Part shown: piece after piece, positions 18,139 through 26,586 of the stretch
Numbering within the stretch: the stretch's first letter is position 1
Layout: each line of letters starts with the position of its first letter
From: Massilia aurea
GTDB lineage: Bacteria; Pseudomonadota; Gammaproteobacteria; Burkholderiales; Burkholderiaceae_D
Direction: 5' to 3'
Length of the DNA stretch: 64,000 nt
NCBI RefSeq assembly: GCF_014200505.1
Contig: NZ_JACHBX010000001.1
Span: forward strand, 868,001 to 932,000
Translations under genes and position numbers: made by a program
Notes under the pieces: generated by a model
What the model saw: the letters and a program-made list of their open reading frames with translations, nothing else
What the model was told of the DNA's origin: nothing
The model's database searches: none

Positions 18139-18172
18139 AACGGCTCCTTTTGGGTCGAAAGCTGCCCTTGGA
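18139..18172 (+). repeat. Dispersed repeat, internally deleted copy
   Basis: AACGGCTCCTTTTGGGTCG is joined directly to AAAGCTGCCCTTGG, that is the 5' end fused to the 3' end with the roughly 75-base interior missing. The following 275 bases up to the next gene show nothing recognisable. Confidence 0.6.
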
Positions 18173-18447
18173 ACTTAGCACGTGCGGTTCTTGATCTAAG
18201 TGAGCGTCCCCTGGAGTGCGTTCAGTCATTGCAAACGCGGATATTGGTGCCTTCACCAGCGCCGAAGTTGAGGGTCCCGGATCTACTTACTTGCGCTGAA
18301 AGCCAGTTTAGAAGTTAGATGCTCCAACGCTTATTTGTGCCAATTAATCAAAACCTTGCAAGCCTGGGCTGCGCTATTGATTCACTGGTTGTCGCCGTAT
18401 AAGTGCTTGATTAGATTGAAAGTGGTTGCGTTGAATAGCGCAGCAAT

Positions 18448-18705
18448 TCAGTCCTTCAGGCGCGACTGCTCGTGAATCACTAGCTTGTTTTCGAGCATCG
18501 TGCGCAGCGAGTCGGCCAGGATGAGCGCGGTTGACGATGAGCCCTGGCAAAAATAGTCATGCGCAGGAAGCGCTAGCGCGCGTAGCCGCGCCACCTCCCA
18601 CAATAGCGCGCGCACGTCAGAGGATCCCGGGTTGCGATCGTAGATCGCTTTCAGATCGTCATTGGTGAGCTCGGGTTTGAACCGCATGGCAGGAGTACTG
18701 TTCAT
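18448..18705 (-). CDS. Small conserved hypothetical protein
   Basis: 85 residues. The central part, LTNDDLKAIYDRNPGSSDVRALLWEVARLRALAL, is typical of a short helical protein widespread in Massilia-like genomes; the remainder is a second helix (TALILADSLRTMLENKLVIHE). No membrane segment or catalytic motif. Function unknown. It is transcribed divergently from the small protein at 18760 with only 54 bases between starts. Confidence 0.6.
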   Translation of the reverse strand: MNSTPAMRFKPELTNDDLKAIYDRNPGSSDVRALLWEVARLRALALPAHDYFCQGSSSTALILADSLRTMLENKLVIHEQSRLKD

Positions 18706-18759
18706 CCATACAGTGTATCATACTGACCCCTGCCTCTATTTACGCTCAGCCGAAAATAA

Positions 18760-18990
18760 ATGAATCCAATTCCGCGACTCGACCGTATAACTGCTGCTCA
18801 CGTCAACCTTGCAATTCACGTGGCGGCAGCATTTAGCCTGAGTGATGGCGTAAAATTGCTGCACGACACAGGTATTGCGCCAGCGCTGATACAGCGAGTT
18901 TTGATCGACGGCGGACCACGGCGCAGCGCTACTGCAGCCAGGCCTGAATTGTTTTCGCATGCTTCGCATCTCGGCGCAGAAACCCAATAG
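18760..18990 (+). CDS. Small unknown protein, QRVL-GGP family member B
   Basis: 76 residues: LDRITAAHVNLAIHVAAAFSL, a Gly turn, VKLLHDTGIAPALIQRVLIDGGPRRS. It is a paralogue of the proteins at 14677 and 19515, closest to the latter in the DGGPRR ending. The final 18 residues are not conserved. Predicted as two helices with a basic end; unknown role. An independent start close to the divergent gene at 18705 suggests a shared promoter region. Confidence 0.65.
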   Translation: MNPIPRLDRITAAHVNLAIHVAAAFSLSDGVKLLHDTGIAPALIQRVLIDGGPRRSATAARPELFSHASHLGAETQ

Positions 18991-19276
18991 CGCAGACCTG
19001 CCGCGCATCGTAGTCGTCAGCGCAGGCACTCAACTGCCACGCACGGCGCCGCCAGTGCGCTATCGAAGGATGCTTTTATCAGCATCTTCAATTGCAGTGT
19101 AGAGGTTGCGCCCTCGCACAGTTCATGCACGCAACCAACTCACACTGTTCAGAAGCGACGTTTTGACAACAACTAATGACCAGTGAATACAACTATTAGT
19201 GACTCGAATAGATAGATATTGTCAATATGCATCGGCGAACTTATGCTCCCCGGGTACAGAATTTACGAGAGAAAAG

Positions 19277-19456
19277 ATGTTTCGCGCGCTATTTAGGAGG
19301 TTGAACCCTCCCCACGAATGGGTAATTTCCGATGACCACAAACGCCGCCGTTGCGGCGTTTGTGGACGGAGGGAGGAGTACCTCGATGGGGATGAGTGGT
19401 ATGGCTTTTATTGGGAGATGACCCGAGCTGGCGACAAGAATGCTCACCTTCCGTGA
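19277..19456 (+). CDS. Small CxxC hypothetical protein
   Basis: 59 residues from the ATG at 19277, after AGAGAAAAG. An earlier in-frame ATG (19199) is possible. The sequence is basic at the start (MFRALFRRLNPPHEW) and contains RRRCGVCGRREEY, a single CxxC knuckle, then an acidic-aromatic stretch (DGDEWYGFYWEM). It may bind metal as a dimer. A perfect 13-bp inverted repeat with a CGTT loop (19336-19365) sits exactly on the KRRRCGVCG codons, which is unusual inside a coding region. Real-gene status is moderate. Confidence 0.45.
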   Translation: MFRALFRRLNPPHEWVISDDHKRRRCGVCGRREEYLDGDEWYGFYWEMTRAGDKNAHLP

Positions 19457-19514
19457 TCCTGCATCGACTTGCTTTTTGTGGCCATTTCATTGCGCCTAGT
19501 GCCATGCTCTGTCT

Positions 19515-19685
19515 ATGGACAGACGAACAGATTACCTCACCGCTACCTATGTCGACTTAGCAGTAAATGTCGCGTCCGTATTTGGGCTCGAGGCTGGCTT
19601 GCGTGTTCTCCAGCAGCAGACGCCTTTGCACGTGGTGCAGCGCGTTCTAGGTGATGGCGGACCACGTCGCCCTGGGGCCGTATAA
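19515..19685 (+). CDS. Small unknown protein, QRVL-GGP family member C
   Basis: A 56-residue frame, ATG at 19515 and TAA at 19683-19685. The protein begins MDRRTDYLTATYVDLAVNVAS and continues VFGLEAGLRVLQQQTPLHVVQRVLGDGGPRR. It matches members at 14677 and 18760 in the D-x-x-T, VDLAV, FGLxxG and QRVLxDGGPRR positions and is the shortest, so it probably represents the core of the family. The stop lies 17 bases before the next start. Function unknown. Confidence 0.65.
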   Translation: MDRRTDYLTATYVDLAVNVASVFGLEAGLRVLQQQTPLHVVQRVLGDGGPRRPGAV

Positions 19686-19702
19686 ATCAAACTTGGCAAA
19701 GG

Positions 19703-20083
19703 ATGACGACGGACAACGAGATGGTAGGCGGCCTTGAGGACCCGCCACAACGGTCTAGGATGGACATTCCGGACGCCGACTTTGTGCTATGGGAGCGAGC
19801 GGCGCGCGCGATCGGCGCTGTGCGAGTTGAAGTGATCGACGGCGAGGGCTATGTTAACCTTCACTTCAGCGACGGCTCGGTCGTGCACTGCTGGAATCCG
19901 CTCATATTCGGCGGCGACGCGCTCGACTTGCTCGTCAGGCGCCGACTTCAGGTCTACGTACACGAGCAGGCCACGCTGGCGATGAGTGCTGATCTGGAAT
20001 GGGTAGGCGAGCAGCATGGTGACGACGCCGGCGCCGCCACCCGTCGTGCCATCACCCGCACTGTGGGCCTGGCCGAGACCTAG
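19703..20083 (+). CDS. Hypothetical protein with phage DUF2591-like middle
   Basis: 126 residues at most; the ATG at 19703 is directly behind AAAGG (too close for an ideal site) and an ATG at 19760 after CTAGG is an alternative start. The segment YVNLHFSDGSVVHCWNPLIFGGDALDLLVRRRLQVYV resembles small phage proteins in which W-N/D-P-L is followed by GDAxxLAVxLRL. GC content is higher than its neighbours, consistent with separate acquisition. No catalytic motif. Placed just upstream of the IS element. Confidence 0.55.
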   Translation: MTTDNEMVGGLEDPPQRSRMDIPDADFVLWERAARAIGAVRVEVIDGEGYVNLHFSDGSVVHCWNPLIFGGDALDLLVRRRLQVYVHEQATLAMSADLEWVGEQHGDDAGAATRRAITRTVGLAET

Positions 20084-20234
20084 CGCGCTATCTCGGCCAG
20101 TCCTGGACCATCTTCGCGTGGAAAGCTGCGCACTTCGAATACTGGCGCATCCGCTCTATATCACAAGCCTGCCACGCGCCGTCGTCAGCACTATAGGCCG
20201 CTCAGCCGTCGGCATGGGGTGACCAGCGCTATAA

Positions 20235-20297
20235 AGTTGACGCTTTTCCTTTACAAAAATGTTCGCGTAAGCTTAAGGAAATAGGCCGCTATCGGCC
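20235..20297 (+). repeat. Left part of a dispersed repeat interrupted by the IS element
   Basis: ACGCTTTTCC, then GTAAGCTTAAGGAAATAGGCC and GCTATCGGCC align with CTAAGCTGACTTAAACGGCC and GCGTTCGGCC of the copy at 17639. The remaining tail, GGCCAAAAGCAGTCGTAG, is found on the other side of the IS at 21981-21998. Confidence 0.55.
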
Positions 20298-21980
20298 CAG
20301 GCTGTGTAAAAACGTAGCTTCGTGTAAACGGACGTCGTTTGGTAAACGTTAAGCCAGTATCTCATCAAGACGGATGCAAAATGAAGCGCTTTATTGAAGG
20401 CGAGGATCGTGGCCAAGGCACGCTGTTGCCTGAACTCTTGGACGACTACGTGGCCGAAGATAATCCAGTGCGGGTGGTCGATGTATTCGTGGACGAACTT
20501 GACCTTGGCCTCCTGGGCTTCACTCGGGTGCAACCAGCAAAGACGGGCCGGCCCGCTTACCATCCCGCCGTTCTTCTCAAACTTTACATTTATGGCTACC
20601 TTAACCGCATCCAATCGAGCCGTCGGCTCGAGCGCGAAGCGCAGCGCAATGTCGAGCTGATGTGGTTGACGCAACGCTTGGCGCCGGACTTCAAGACGAT
20701 CGCGAACTTCCGCAAAGATAATGGCAAAGCGATCCGAAATGTGTGCCGGCAGTTTGTCGTGCTGTGCCAGCAACTGGACCTGTTCTCGGACGCGGTTGTG
20801 GCGATCGACGGCAGCAAATTCAAGGCAGTCAACAGCAGCGACCGCAACTTTACCCAAGCAAAGCTCAAGCGCCGGATGGAAGAAATCGAGGCCAATATCG
20901 GCCGCTATTTGGCGGAACTGGACACGGCTGACAGGCAGGAGCCGGCGGTAAAGCAAGCGCGTAGCGCCCGACTTAACGACAAGATATTAGCGATGAAATT
21001 GCAGATGGCCGCGCTTAGAGAAATTGAAGCGAAGCTGGAGGAGTCTGGCGAAACGCAGATCTCGCTGACCGATCCAGATGCTCGTTCCATAATGACGCGG
21101 GGCTCAGGCTTCGTCGGCTACAACGTGCAAACCGCAGTCGACGCCAAGCACCATTTGATCGTCGAACACGAGGTAACCAACATCGGCAACGACCGCGATC
21201 AGCTGTCGCGAATGGCAAAGAAGGCTCGCACCGCAATCGGGACAGAGTCGCTGACTGCAATTGCTGATCGCGGCTACTTCAAGGGCGAGGAAATTTTGGC
21301 GTGCAAGCAAGCCGGGATTGCCGTGCTGGTGCCGGCTACCAGGACATCCAACGCCAAGGCCGACGGCAGATTCGACAAGGCAGATTTCGTCTATGACCGG
21401 GAGAAGGACGAGTACCGTTGCCCGGCGGGTCAGGCACTGATCTGGCGTTTCGCCGGCGTTGAAAAAGGCATGACGCTCAACCGTTATTGGAGCTCGAATT
21501 GCAAGACCTGCCCGCTCAAGGACAGGTGCACGCCTAGCCAGCAGCGCCGCGTGACGCGCTGAGAGCACCAAGACCTGCTCGACGACATGCAGGAGCAGCT
21601 TGAACGGAGCCCAGATGCCATGCGGATCCGGCGTTGCTCAGTCGAGCATCCATTCGGGACCATCAAGTCCTGGATGGGGGCAACGCACTTCCTGACAAAA
21701 GGACTGGAACGCGTGAAGACCGAAATGAGCCTGCACGTGCTCGCCTATAACGTCAAACGGTTGATGTCGCTGCTTGGGGTCGCTGGCATGATGGAAGCGA
21801 TTAGGGCGTATGCCTTTTTATTGGACCTGCAACGCGTATTTGGAGCGATTACCTTGCTGATCCGGTCAGTAACCTCAAAAACACGGCATTGCTCCCTGAG
21901 TTTCTTAAAGCGCCGCACAAAATGCATCGGCAGGTATAGTTCTCCTGCCAAGGCCTACTTCTAAGTTTTTACACAGCCTG
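20298..21980 (+). mobile_element. IS1182-family insertion sequence
   Basis: About 1.68 kb. The ends read CAGGCTGTGTAAAAAC on the left and GTTTTTACACAGCCTG on the right, perfect 16-bp inverted repeats. GGCC flanks both ends (20294-20297 and 21981-21984), consistent with a 4-bp target duplication or with a palindromic target, which cannot be separated by eye. It carries one transposase gene with an internal stop, so this copy is probably not autonomously mobile. It is inserted into a copy of the local dispersed repeat. Confidence 0.85.
20381..21964 (+). pseudogene. IS1182-family transposase with in-frame stop
   Basis: The frame from ATG 20381 (MKRFIEGEDRGQ) runs to TGA 21560-21562 and continues in the same frame to 21964. 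The N-terminal half has the DUF772 region (GRPAYHPAVLLKLYIYGYLNRIQSSR); the DDE core has the first Asp in VVAIDGSKFKAVN, a second in IADRGYFKGEEI, and the C-terminal Cys-rich CKTCPLKDRCTPSQ motif. The third acidic residue and VEHPFGTIKSWMG lie beyond the stop. In relatives this position is usually RxEH with Trp or Arg, so TGG or CGA to TGA is the likely change. The transposase acts by cut-and-paste DDE chemistry; here it would be truncated unless read through. Confidence 0.85.
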
Positions 21981-22065
21981 GGCCAAAAGCAGTCGTAGCG
22001 AATGACGCGTAATGCCTTGCACCGAGAAGGTCCATACGAGAATGGTCTAGCTGACTTTCCTACAC

Positions 22066-23151
22066 CTAGGTAAGTGCTGCAGAGAGGATTCGATCCATGT
22101 CCGGCTCAGCATTTTGGCAATTGGCCAAATGTATTATTGATATACGGGACTGGGGTACCCTAACAATCAGCGTGTTAAATCCCCAAAGACCGCCGTTATG
22201 GAACACAACTTCCTGCCCAAACCTTTCCGTGATCTCTAATCCAAATCGGTAGTCAGGCACTGTTCCATCCAAAAAGGGGGACGGTTGCAGCATTGCATGC
22301 AGCAGGCTTGAATGGTCGGCCCACTGGCGATGCCATTCGACTTCCCACAGTAGCAGCTGAGCGGTGCTGCCATAAATGCCGCCATCACCAACCGTGTTGG
22401 CATTACCCAAATGCTGTTTGTACCCAAAAGAACGCGCCGCGTCACTTTCATAGCTGAACACCCGATGTTCTATGACATCAAAGCGATCGTCATCGTATGT
22501 CATTTCCTGGATGCCGAGCGGCTCGAACAGCGTCTTCCTAGCATAGTCCTTGCACGTCATGCCGCTCAATCGCTGGACGAGAGTGGCTAGAAGGATGTAG
22601 TTGCTATTGCTGTACCGGTGTTCAGTCTGTGCAGGACACTCCACTGTGTCCATGCGAGAAATCAACTGCAGGATGATGTCGTTATTGAAGTAGTCAGCTT
22701 CGTGCCGTCCAAGCTGACACTGTAGGAACTGGAAATAATCTGGAATCCCGCTGCTATGATTTAACAGACTTCGCAACGGAAAGGGTTGCTCGAATTTGGT
22801 CAACTCTGGCAAATGTGCGCAAACGTCGTCATCAAGACTTATCGCGCCTTCGTGTACCAAGGACATGACGCAGGCCGCCGTGAATTGCTTCGATTCCGAT
22901 GCCAGGTAGTATGCCGAGTCGCGCGACAACGGCACTTTAAGTTCCAATGAAGCAAGGCCATGATGGCGCTCAAATAACGTTTCTCCTGCGCACAGGATCG
23001 CGGCGCTGAAACCCGGTCCCTGCGACGGCAAGATCGCTTCCAACTCGCTGTAATATTTTAAAAGTTTTTGCATGCGGTCCCGGCCTGTTTTTTGAGATAA
23101 AACCGAAATTGTACGTGCCAAGGCGTCTTTGGTATCGAAAAAACACTTCAC
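22066..23151 (-). CDS. Class C beta-lactamase-fold serine hydrolase
   Basis: 361 residues from a GTG at 23151, or 335 from the ATG at 23073 (MQKLLKYYSEL), which fits the family length better. Catalytic motifs of the beta-lactamase/DD-peptidase fold are present: SxxK as SESK in LASESKQFTAACV, YxN as YSN in YSNSNY, and HNGG in place of KTG. Also typical are LLNHSSGIPDY and GGIYGSTAQLLLW. No signal peptide is seen, so it is probably a cytoplasmic esterase or peptidase rather than a resistance enzyme. On the strand opposite to the similar gene at 23846, with a repeat copy and a VOC gene between them. Confidence 0.88.
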   Translation of the reverse strand: MKCFFDTKDALARTISVLSQKTGRDRMQKLLKYYSELEAILPSQGPGFSAAILCAGETLFERHHGLASLELKVPLSRDSAYYLASESKQFTAACVMSLVHEGAISLDDDVCAHLPELTKFEQPFPLRSLLNHSSGIPDYFQFLQCQLGRHEADYFNNDIILQLISRMDTVECPAQTEHRYSNSNYILLATLVQRLSGMTCKDYARKTLFEPLGIQEMTYDDDRFDVIEHRVFSYESDAARSFGYKQHLGNANTVGDGGIYGSTAQLLLWEVEWHRQWADHSSLLHAMLQPSPFLDGTVPDYRFGLEITERFGQEVVFHNGGLWGFNTLIVRVPQSRISIIHLANCQNAEPDMDRILSAALT

Positions 23152-23152
23152 C

Positions 23153-23257
23153 GACGACTGCTTTGGTTGATGTCTGCCCTTCGTGACAGTCTGCGACTTT
23201 TCCGCCTTGGTGACCTGCTATGCTCAGCTCAACGGTCGGGTTCGGCCAACAGACTTA
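23153..23257 (+). repeat. Dispersed repeat, well conserved copy
   Basis: CGACGACTGCTTTGGTTGATG at the start, then CGTGACAGTCTGCG, CTTTTCCGCCTTGG, CCTGCTATGCTCAGCTC and GGGTTCGGCCAACAGAC. The VOC gene starts 16 bases after it, and the open frame extending into the repeat is not part of that protein. Confidence 0.8.
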
Positions 23258-23272
23258 TCAAATAAGGAAAGT

Positions 23273-23650
23273 ATGCTGCATCACTTGTCTATTGCGGTCT
23301 CTGACTTAGACCGGACCTCTGCCTTCTATGACGCGGTGTTAAGGCCATTGGGGTACACCCAGGTCTTCGCTGACAACGAGGCCGTGGGCTACGGGTATGA
23401 GGGAGGTGACGATAAGCTGTGCTTGAAACGTGCAAAGCAAGTCATCGTTCCTGGCGAAGGCTTTCATCTGGCCTTTACAGCCACTGAACGGAGTCAGGTA
23501 CACGAATTCCATGCCGCCGCGCTGCGCCACGGTGGACGATGCAATGGCGCCCCAGGACCCCGGCCGGAGTATGGCGAAGGCTACTACGCCGCCTTCGTTT
23601 TCGATCCCGAGGGGTATCGGATTGAGGCGGTCATCAATGTGACAGCCTGA
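23273..23650 (+). CDS. VOC-family (glyoxalase/dioxygenase fold) protein
   Basis: 125 residues from the ATG at 23273, chosen because AAGGAAA precedes it and the frame upstream is repeat DNA. Two beta-alpha-beta-beta-beta halves are visible: MLHHLSIAVSDLDRTSAFYDAVLRPLGY, and FHLAFTATERSQVHEFHAAALRHGG followed by FVFDPEGYRIEAVIN. His5 and the final Glu sit at usual metal-ligand positions. Members of this family isomerise, cleave or simply bind small molecules; the substrate cannot be told. Close relatives are small stand-alone glyoxalase/bleomycin resistance-like proteins. Confidence 0.88.
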   Translation: MLHHLSIAVSDLDRTSAFYDAVLRPLGYTQVFADNEAVGYGYEGGDDKLCLKRAKQVIVPGEGFHLAFTATERSQVHEFHAAALRHGGRCNGAPGPRPEYGEGYYAAFVFDPEGYRIEAVINVTA

Positions 23651-23667
23651 CAGCTTGACACGAGTGA

Positions 23668-23729
23668 GCGCAATAGGTCGAAACTAGCCGGTCGCGACAG
23701 GCAGGAATCAGCCGAGAGCGATCCTTCGC
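23668..23729 (+). repeat. Dispersed repeat, short class
   Basis: ATAGGTCGAAACTAGCCGG, TCGCGACAGGCAGGAA and CAGCCGAGAGCG match the short copy at 26587. Its centre is a GTCGCGAC palindrome. Confidence 0.65.
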
Positions 23730-23845
23730 AAACGGCCGAGATCGACCAACGGCAGCATTGAATGCCATGTTGACGTAGATTGCCACGCCACGCCAGCGAT
23801 ACCTGAATACTGCATTATTATAGACACTAGATACTACAGAAAAGA

Positions 23846-25195
23846 ATGACGAAAATGTTCACGCTTGCCACGGCCAATGCTTCGAGCGCCCTTCACAACG
23901 GTTTTGCTACTTTGATCGACGCCACTATCGCCTCATTCTACAAGGTCAATGAACCAGGCGCGACCGTTATCGTCACCTGCAATGGCGCGACGATGTTCCG
24001 CAAAGCTTACGGGATGGCCAGCATCGCCAATCAGGAGGTGATGACGCCTGAGGCTACAATGCGCCTTGGCTCAATTACTAAGCAATTCACTGCCGTATCC
24101 ATTCTGATGCTCATCGAGGAAGGGAAATTATCCCTTACTGACAAACTAGTGGAATTCTTCGCCGACTACCCTGAGCAAGGGAGTCAGATAACAGTTGAAC
24201 ACCTTTTGACCCACACTTCCGGCATCGTCAGCTATACGGACAAGGAAGAGTTTGATGCCAACATTGCCGCCGAGCTTTCGGTGGCCGAAGTGATCGATAG
24301 TTTCAAGAATGATCCTCTAGAATTTGCACCGGGTACAGATTTCAAGTACAACAATTCCGGGTACTACTTACTAGGAGCGCTGATTGAGAAGATTTCTGGG
24401 CTACCTTACGCCAAGTTCGTCGAACAACGCATATTTCTACCCCTTGATATGAGCTGCAGCTACTACGAAGGCTATGAACTGAGCTTGCAGCGGGCAGCGG
24501 CTGGGCACACATATTGCGACGGCAGTTTCGTCCCGTGCGATCCGATGAGTATCAGCCAAGCATATTCAGCCGGAGCGCTGGTCTCGAACGTGGACGACTT
24601 GGCGCGCTGGGAGAATGCGATCGTCAGCGGTAAGCTGATCAGCGCAGCGAATTGGACGAGGGCGTTTTCGCCGCACAGATTGGCGGACGGCAGCTCCTGC
24701 GCGTACGGCTATGGATGGGAAATCGGAACGCTGCAGCAACGACCGATGTTGGCGCACGGTGGTGGCATTAATGGCTTCCAGACCTTTGCACTGCGCTTGC
24801 CGAAAGACCAGCTGTTCGTAGCGGTTCTAAGCAACGCTGACTTCGGCATCGTGGACCCAGGATATGTCGCACATAAAATTGCTGCGATTGCGATCGGCAA
24901 ACCGATCCAAGACTTCAAGGAAATCAAGCTGGACGCCAACGTGCTCGACGCCTACGTTGGCGTTTATACCGTTAATGCATTAGAGCAACGGACTTTCTGG
25001 CGTGATGCTGACCAGGTACTGATGCTCCGCACTGGAGGCGACATCACTCCAGTGCATCCTTATTCAGACAACGAATTCTTTATCAAGAACACACTAGTCC
25101 ACATGGAATTTGTTCGCGACACGACCGGCACCGTAGCGAAAGTCGTTCTCCATCAAAATGGTGAAGTGAACGAAAATCTTCGCGTCGCAGCTTGA
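23846..25195 (+). CDS. Class C beta-lactamase-fold serine hydrolase
   Basis: 449 residues. The catalytic set is SITK (S near 76, in LGSITKQFTAVSILMLIEEGKL), YNN in FKYNNSGYYLLGALIEKISG, and HGGG in LAHGGGINGF. LLTHTSGIVSY and a C-terminal domain of about 90 residues (LDAYVGVYT..., a lipocalin-like extension common in this family) follow. No signal peptide is visible, suggesting a cytoplasmic hydrolase. It belongs to the same broad family as the gene at 22066, but the two differ in length and C-terminus and are not a recent duplication. Preceded and followed by repeat copies. Confidence 0.9.
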   Translation: MTKMFTLATANASSALHNGFATLIDATIASFYKVNEPGATVIVTCNGATMFRKAYGMASIANQEVMTPEATMRLGSITKQFTAVSILMLIEEGKLSLTDKLVEFFADYPEQGSQITVEHLLTHTSGIVSYTDKEEFDANIAAELSVAEVIDSFKNDPLEFAPGTDFKYNNSGYYLLGALIEKISGLPYAKFVEQRIFLPLDMSCSYYEGYELSLQRAAAGHTYCDGSFVPCDPMSISQAYSAGALVSNVDDLARWENAIVSGKLISAANWTRAFSPHRLADGSSCAYGYGWEIGTLQQRPMLAHGGGINGFQTFALRLPKDQLFVAVLSNADFGIVDPGYVAHKIAAIAIGKPIQDFKEIKLDANVLDAYVGVYTVNALEQRTFWRDADQVLMLRTGGDITPVHPYSDNEFFIKNTLVHMEFVRDTTGTVAKVVLHQNGEVNENLRVAA

Positions 25196-25375
25196 TTACG
25201 ACAAAACATGTGCACAGCTTCTTGCATTCACGACTGCGACAATTCTTCAACGCGAACGAATGAGGGCGGGCAACTGATGAGTTGTTGCTAGCCTGCATGG
25301 GCGTTTTCCAGAAATTTTTACATTTGAAAACCGAAATACACTTCATTAATAAAGTTCCTCGCGATGCTGTAGTGA

Positions 25376-25478
25376 GGATTGCTTCGGGTCGCTAGCGGCC
25401 TGTCGAGACTACCTGTGGCTTTTCCAGCCTCGGCGAGCTGCCACGCTTAAGTGAACGAACGGGTTCAGTCACATACTG
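25376..25478 (+). repeat. Dispersed repeat, diverged full-length copy
   Basis: GATTGCTTCGGGTCGCTAGC, GCCTGTCGAGACTACC, GCTTTTCCAGCC and GAACGGGTTCAGTCACA align to the family. It ends about 30 bases before the next gene. Confidence 0.65.
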
Positions 25479-25508
25479 CCTACACCAGTCAATTTCTATT
25501 GAGATACG

Positions 25509-25997
25509 ATGATCGAAACCAGACTTGCCGCCTTAGGGGAACGCCTAGTAGTCAAAAACCTGATGGAACTCTACCAGCACGACTTTTCCGAGATCGACGG
25601 AACTGATCTGGGTGAGGACGGCCGATATGGCTATTACGATCTCGACTACTTTTGGATCCATCCCAACTGGTCAGCATATGTCATTGTCGTTGAAGGCAAG
25701 TGGGCAGGCTTTGCGCTGATAAATAATGAGGTACATATCCAGGGCAATACGCTTGCCATCGTCGAGTTCTTTGTGGTTCGAAAGTATAGAAGGCAAGGGG
25801 TAGGTAAGCTCGCCGCCAAAGCCATCATGGACGCGAACCCTGGTTCCTGGGAAATTCGAGTTTTGGAACAAAATCTAGATGCCAGTCGCTTCTGGACTGG
25901 GCTACTTGATAAACTCTGGCCTGCTAAGTACAGTGAGGCCCTGCTCAACGACGAACGTTGGCACGGTCCAGTTTTTTCTGTCGACACCCAATTGTGA
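25509..25997 (+). CDS. GNAT-family N-acetyltransferase
   Basis: 162 residues. The acetyl-CoA binding motif is clear in VEFFVVRKYRRQGVGKLAAKAIMD (R/Q-x-x-G-x-G/A), preceded by a beta strand (AYVIVVEGKWAGFALI) and followed by WEIRVLEQNLDASRFWTGLLDKLW, the usual beta5-alpha4 end. GNAT enzymes acetylate amines; the acceptor is unknown. Tandem with another GNAT gene at 26093, but sequence similarity between them is limited to the fold. Placed directly after a repeat copy. Confidence 0.88.
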   Translation: MIETRLAALGERLVVKNLMELYQHDFSEIDGTDLGEDGRYGYYDLDYFWIHPNWSAYVIVVEGKWAGFALINNEVHIQGNTLAIVEFFVVRKYRRQGVGKLAAKAIMDANPGSWEIRVLEQNLDASRFWTGLLDKLWPAKYSEALLNDERWHGPVFSVDTQL

Positions 25998-26092
25998 ACG
26001 GCCAAGTTCCGCCAAAACCGCACATTCCACAATTTAGGATTGGTTAGAGTTATGGATCGTTTCAACGATAGATGACCAATAAGAGGAAGTAC

Positions 26093-26539
26093 ATGAACGT
26101 CACGTTGGAATCGGTAACTATCAATAATTTTGAAGTTTTGATGGACATGGAGCTGCCGCCAGAGCAGGCACGATTCCTTGCTAGTAATGCTTATTCGATC
26201 GCACAATCGCACTACTACGCCGATTGGCGGCCGCGCGCGATTTACCGCGATGGCAGCCCAGCAGGCTTCGCTCTGTACGACGTGACTGGCAATGACGAGC
26301 CGGGACACTACGCAATTTATAGGCTTATGGTGGACTATCCTCACCAAAACAAGGGGATAGGCCGCCGTGCAATGGAGTTGCTGTTGGCGGAGATCCGAGG
26401 TTTCGCAGATGCACGCCGGATCACCATTTGCTACAAACCTGATAATGTCACCGCACGCAAGTTCTACGCTTCGCTGGGCTTCGTTGAAACTAATATCGAT
26501 GAACTTGGAGAAATGGTAGCTGAGATCGTGCTTCAATAA
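26093..26539 (+). CDS. GNAT-family N-acetyltransferase (polyamine-acetyltransferase-like)
   Basis: 148 residues from the ATG at 26093, which has AGAGGAAG six bases upstream; an ATG at 26072 is in frame but has no such site. The core reads YAIYRLMVDYPHQNKGIGRRAMELLLAEI with the Q/R-x-x-G-x-G acetyl-CoA loop, then ITICYKPDNVTARKFYASLGFVETN. The fold and the FYxSLGF ending resemble spermidine/BltD-type acetyltransferases, but the substrate is inference only. 95 bases after the preceding GNAT gene, with no repeat between, so the two could be co-transcribed. Confidence 0.88.
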   Translation: MNVTLESVTINNFEVLMDMELPPEQARFLASNAYSIAQSHYYADWRPRAIYRDGSPAGFALYDVTGNDEPGHYAIYRLMVDYPHQNKGIGRRAMELLLAEIRGFADARRITICYKPDNVTARKFYASLGFVETNIDELGEMVAEIVLQ

Positions 26540-26586
26540 CTTTCTCAAAAATTTGGTTTTGGTAATATTTCTATAGGTCAACCGTC

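Noticed and set aside
25646-26581. Long minus-strand frame opposite the two GNAT genes
   Set aside because: Its translation is Cys/Ser-rich with no family pattern, whereas both plus-strand frames are clear acetyltransferases.
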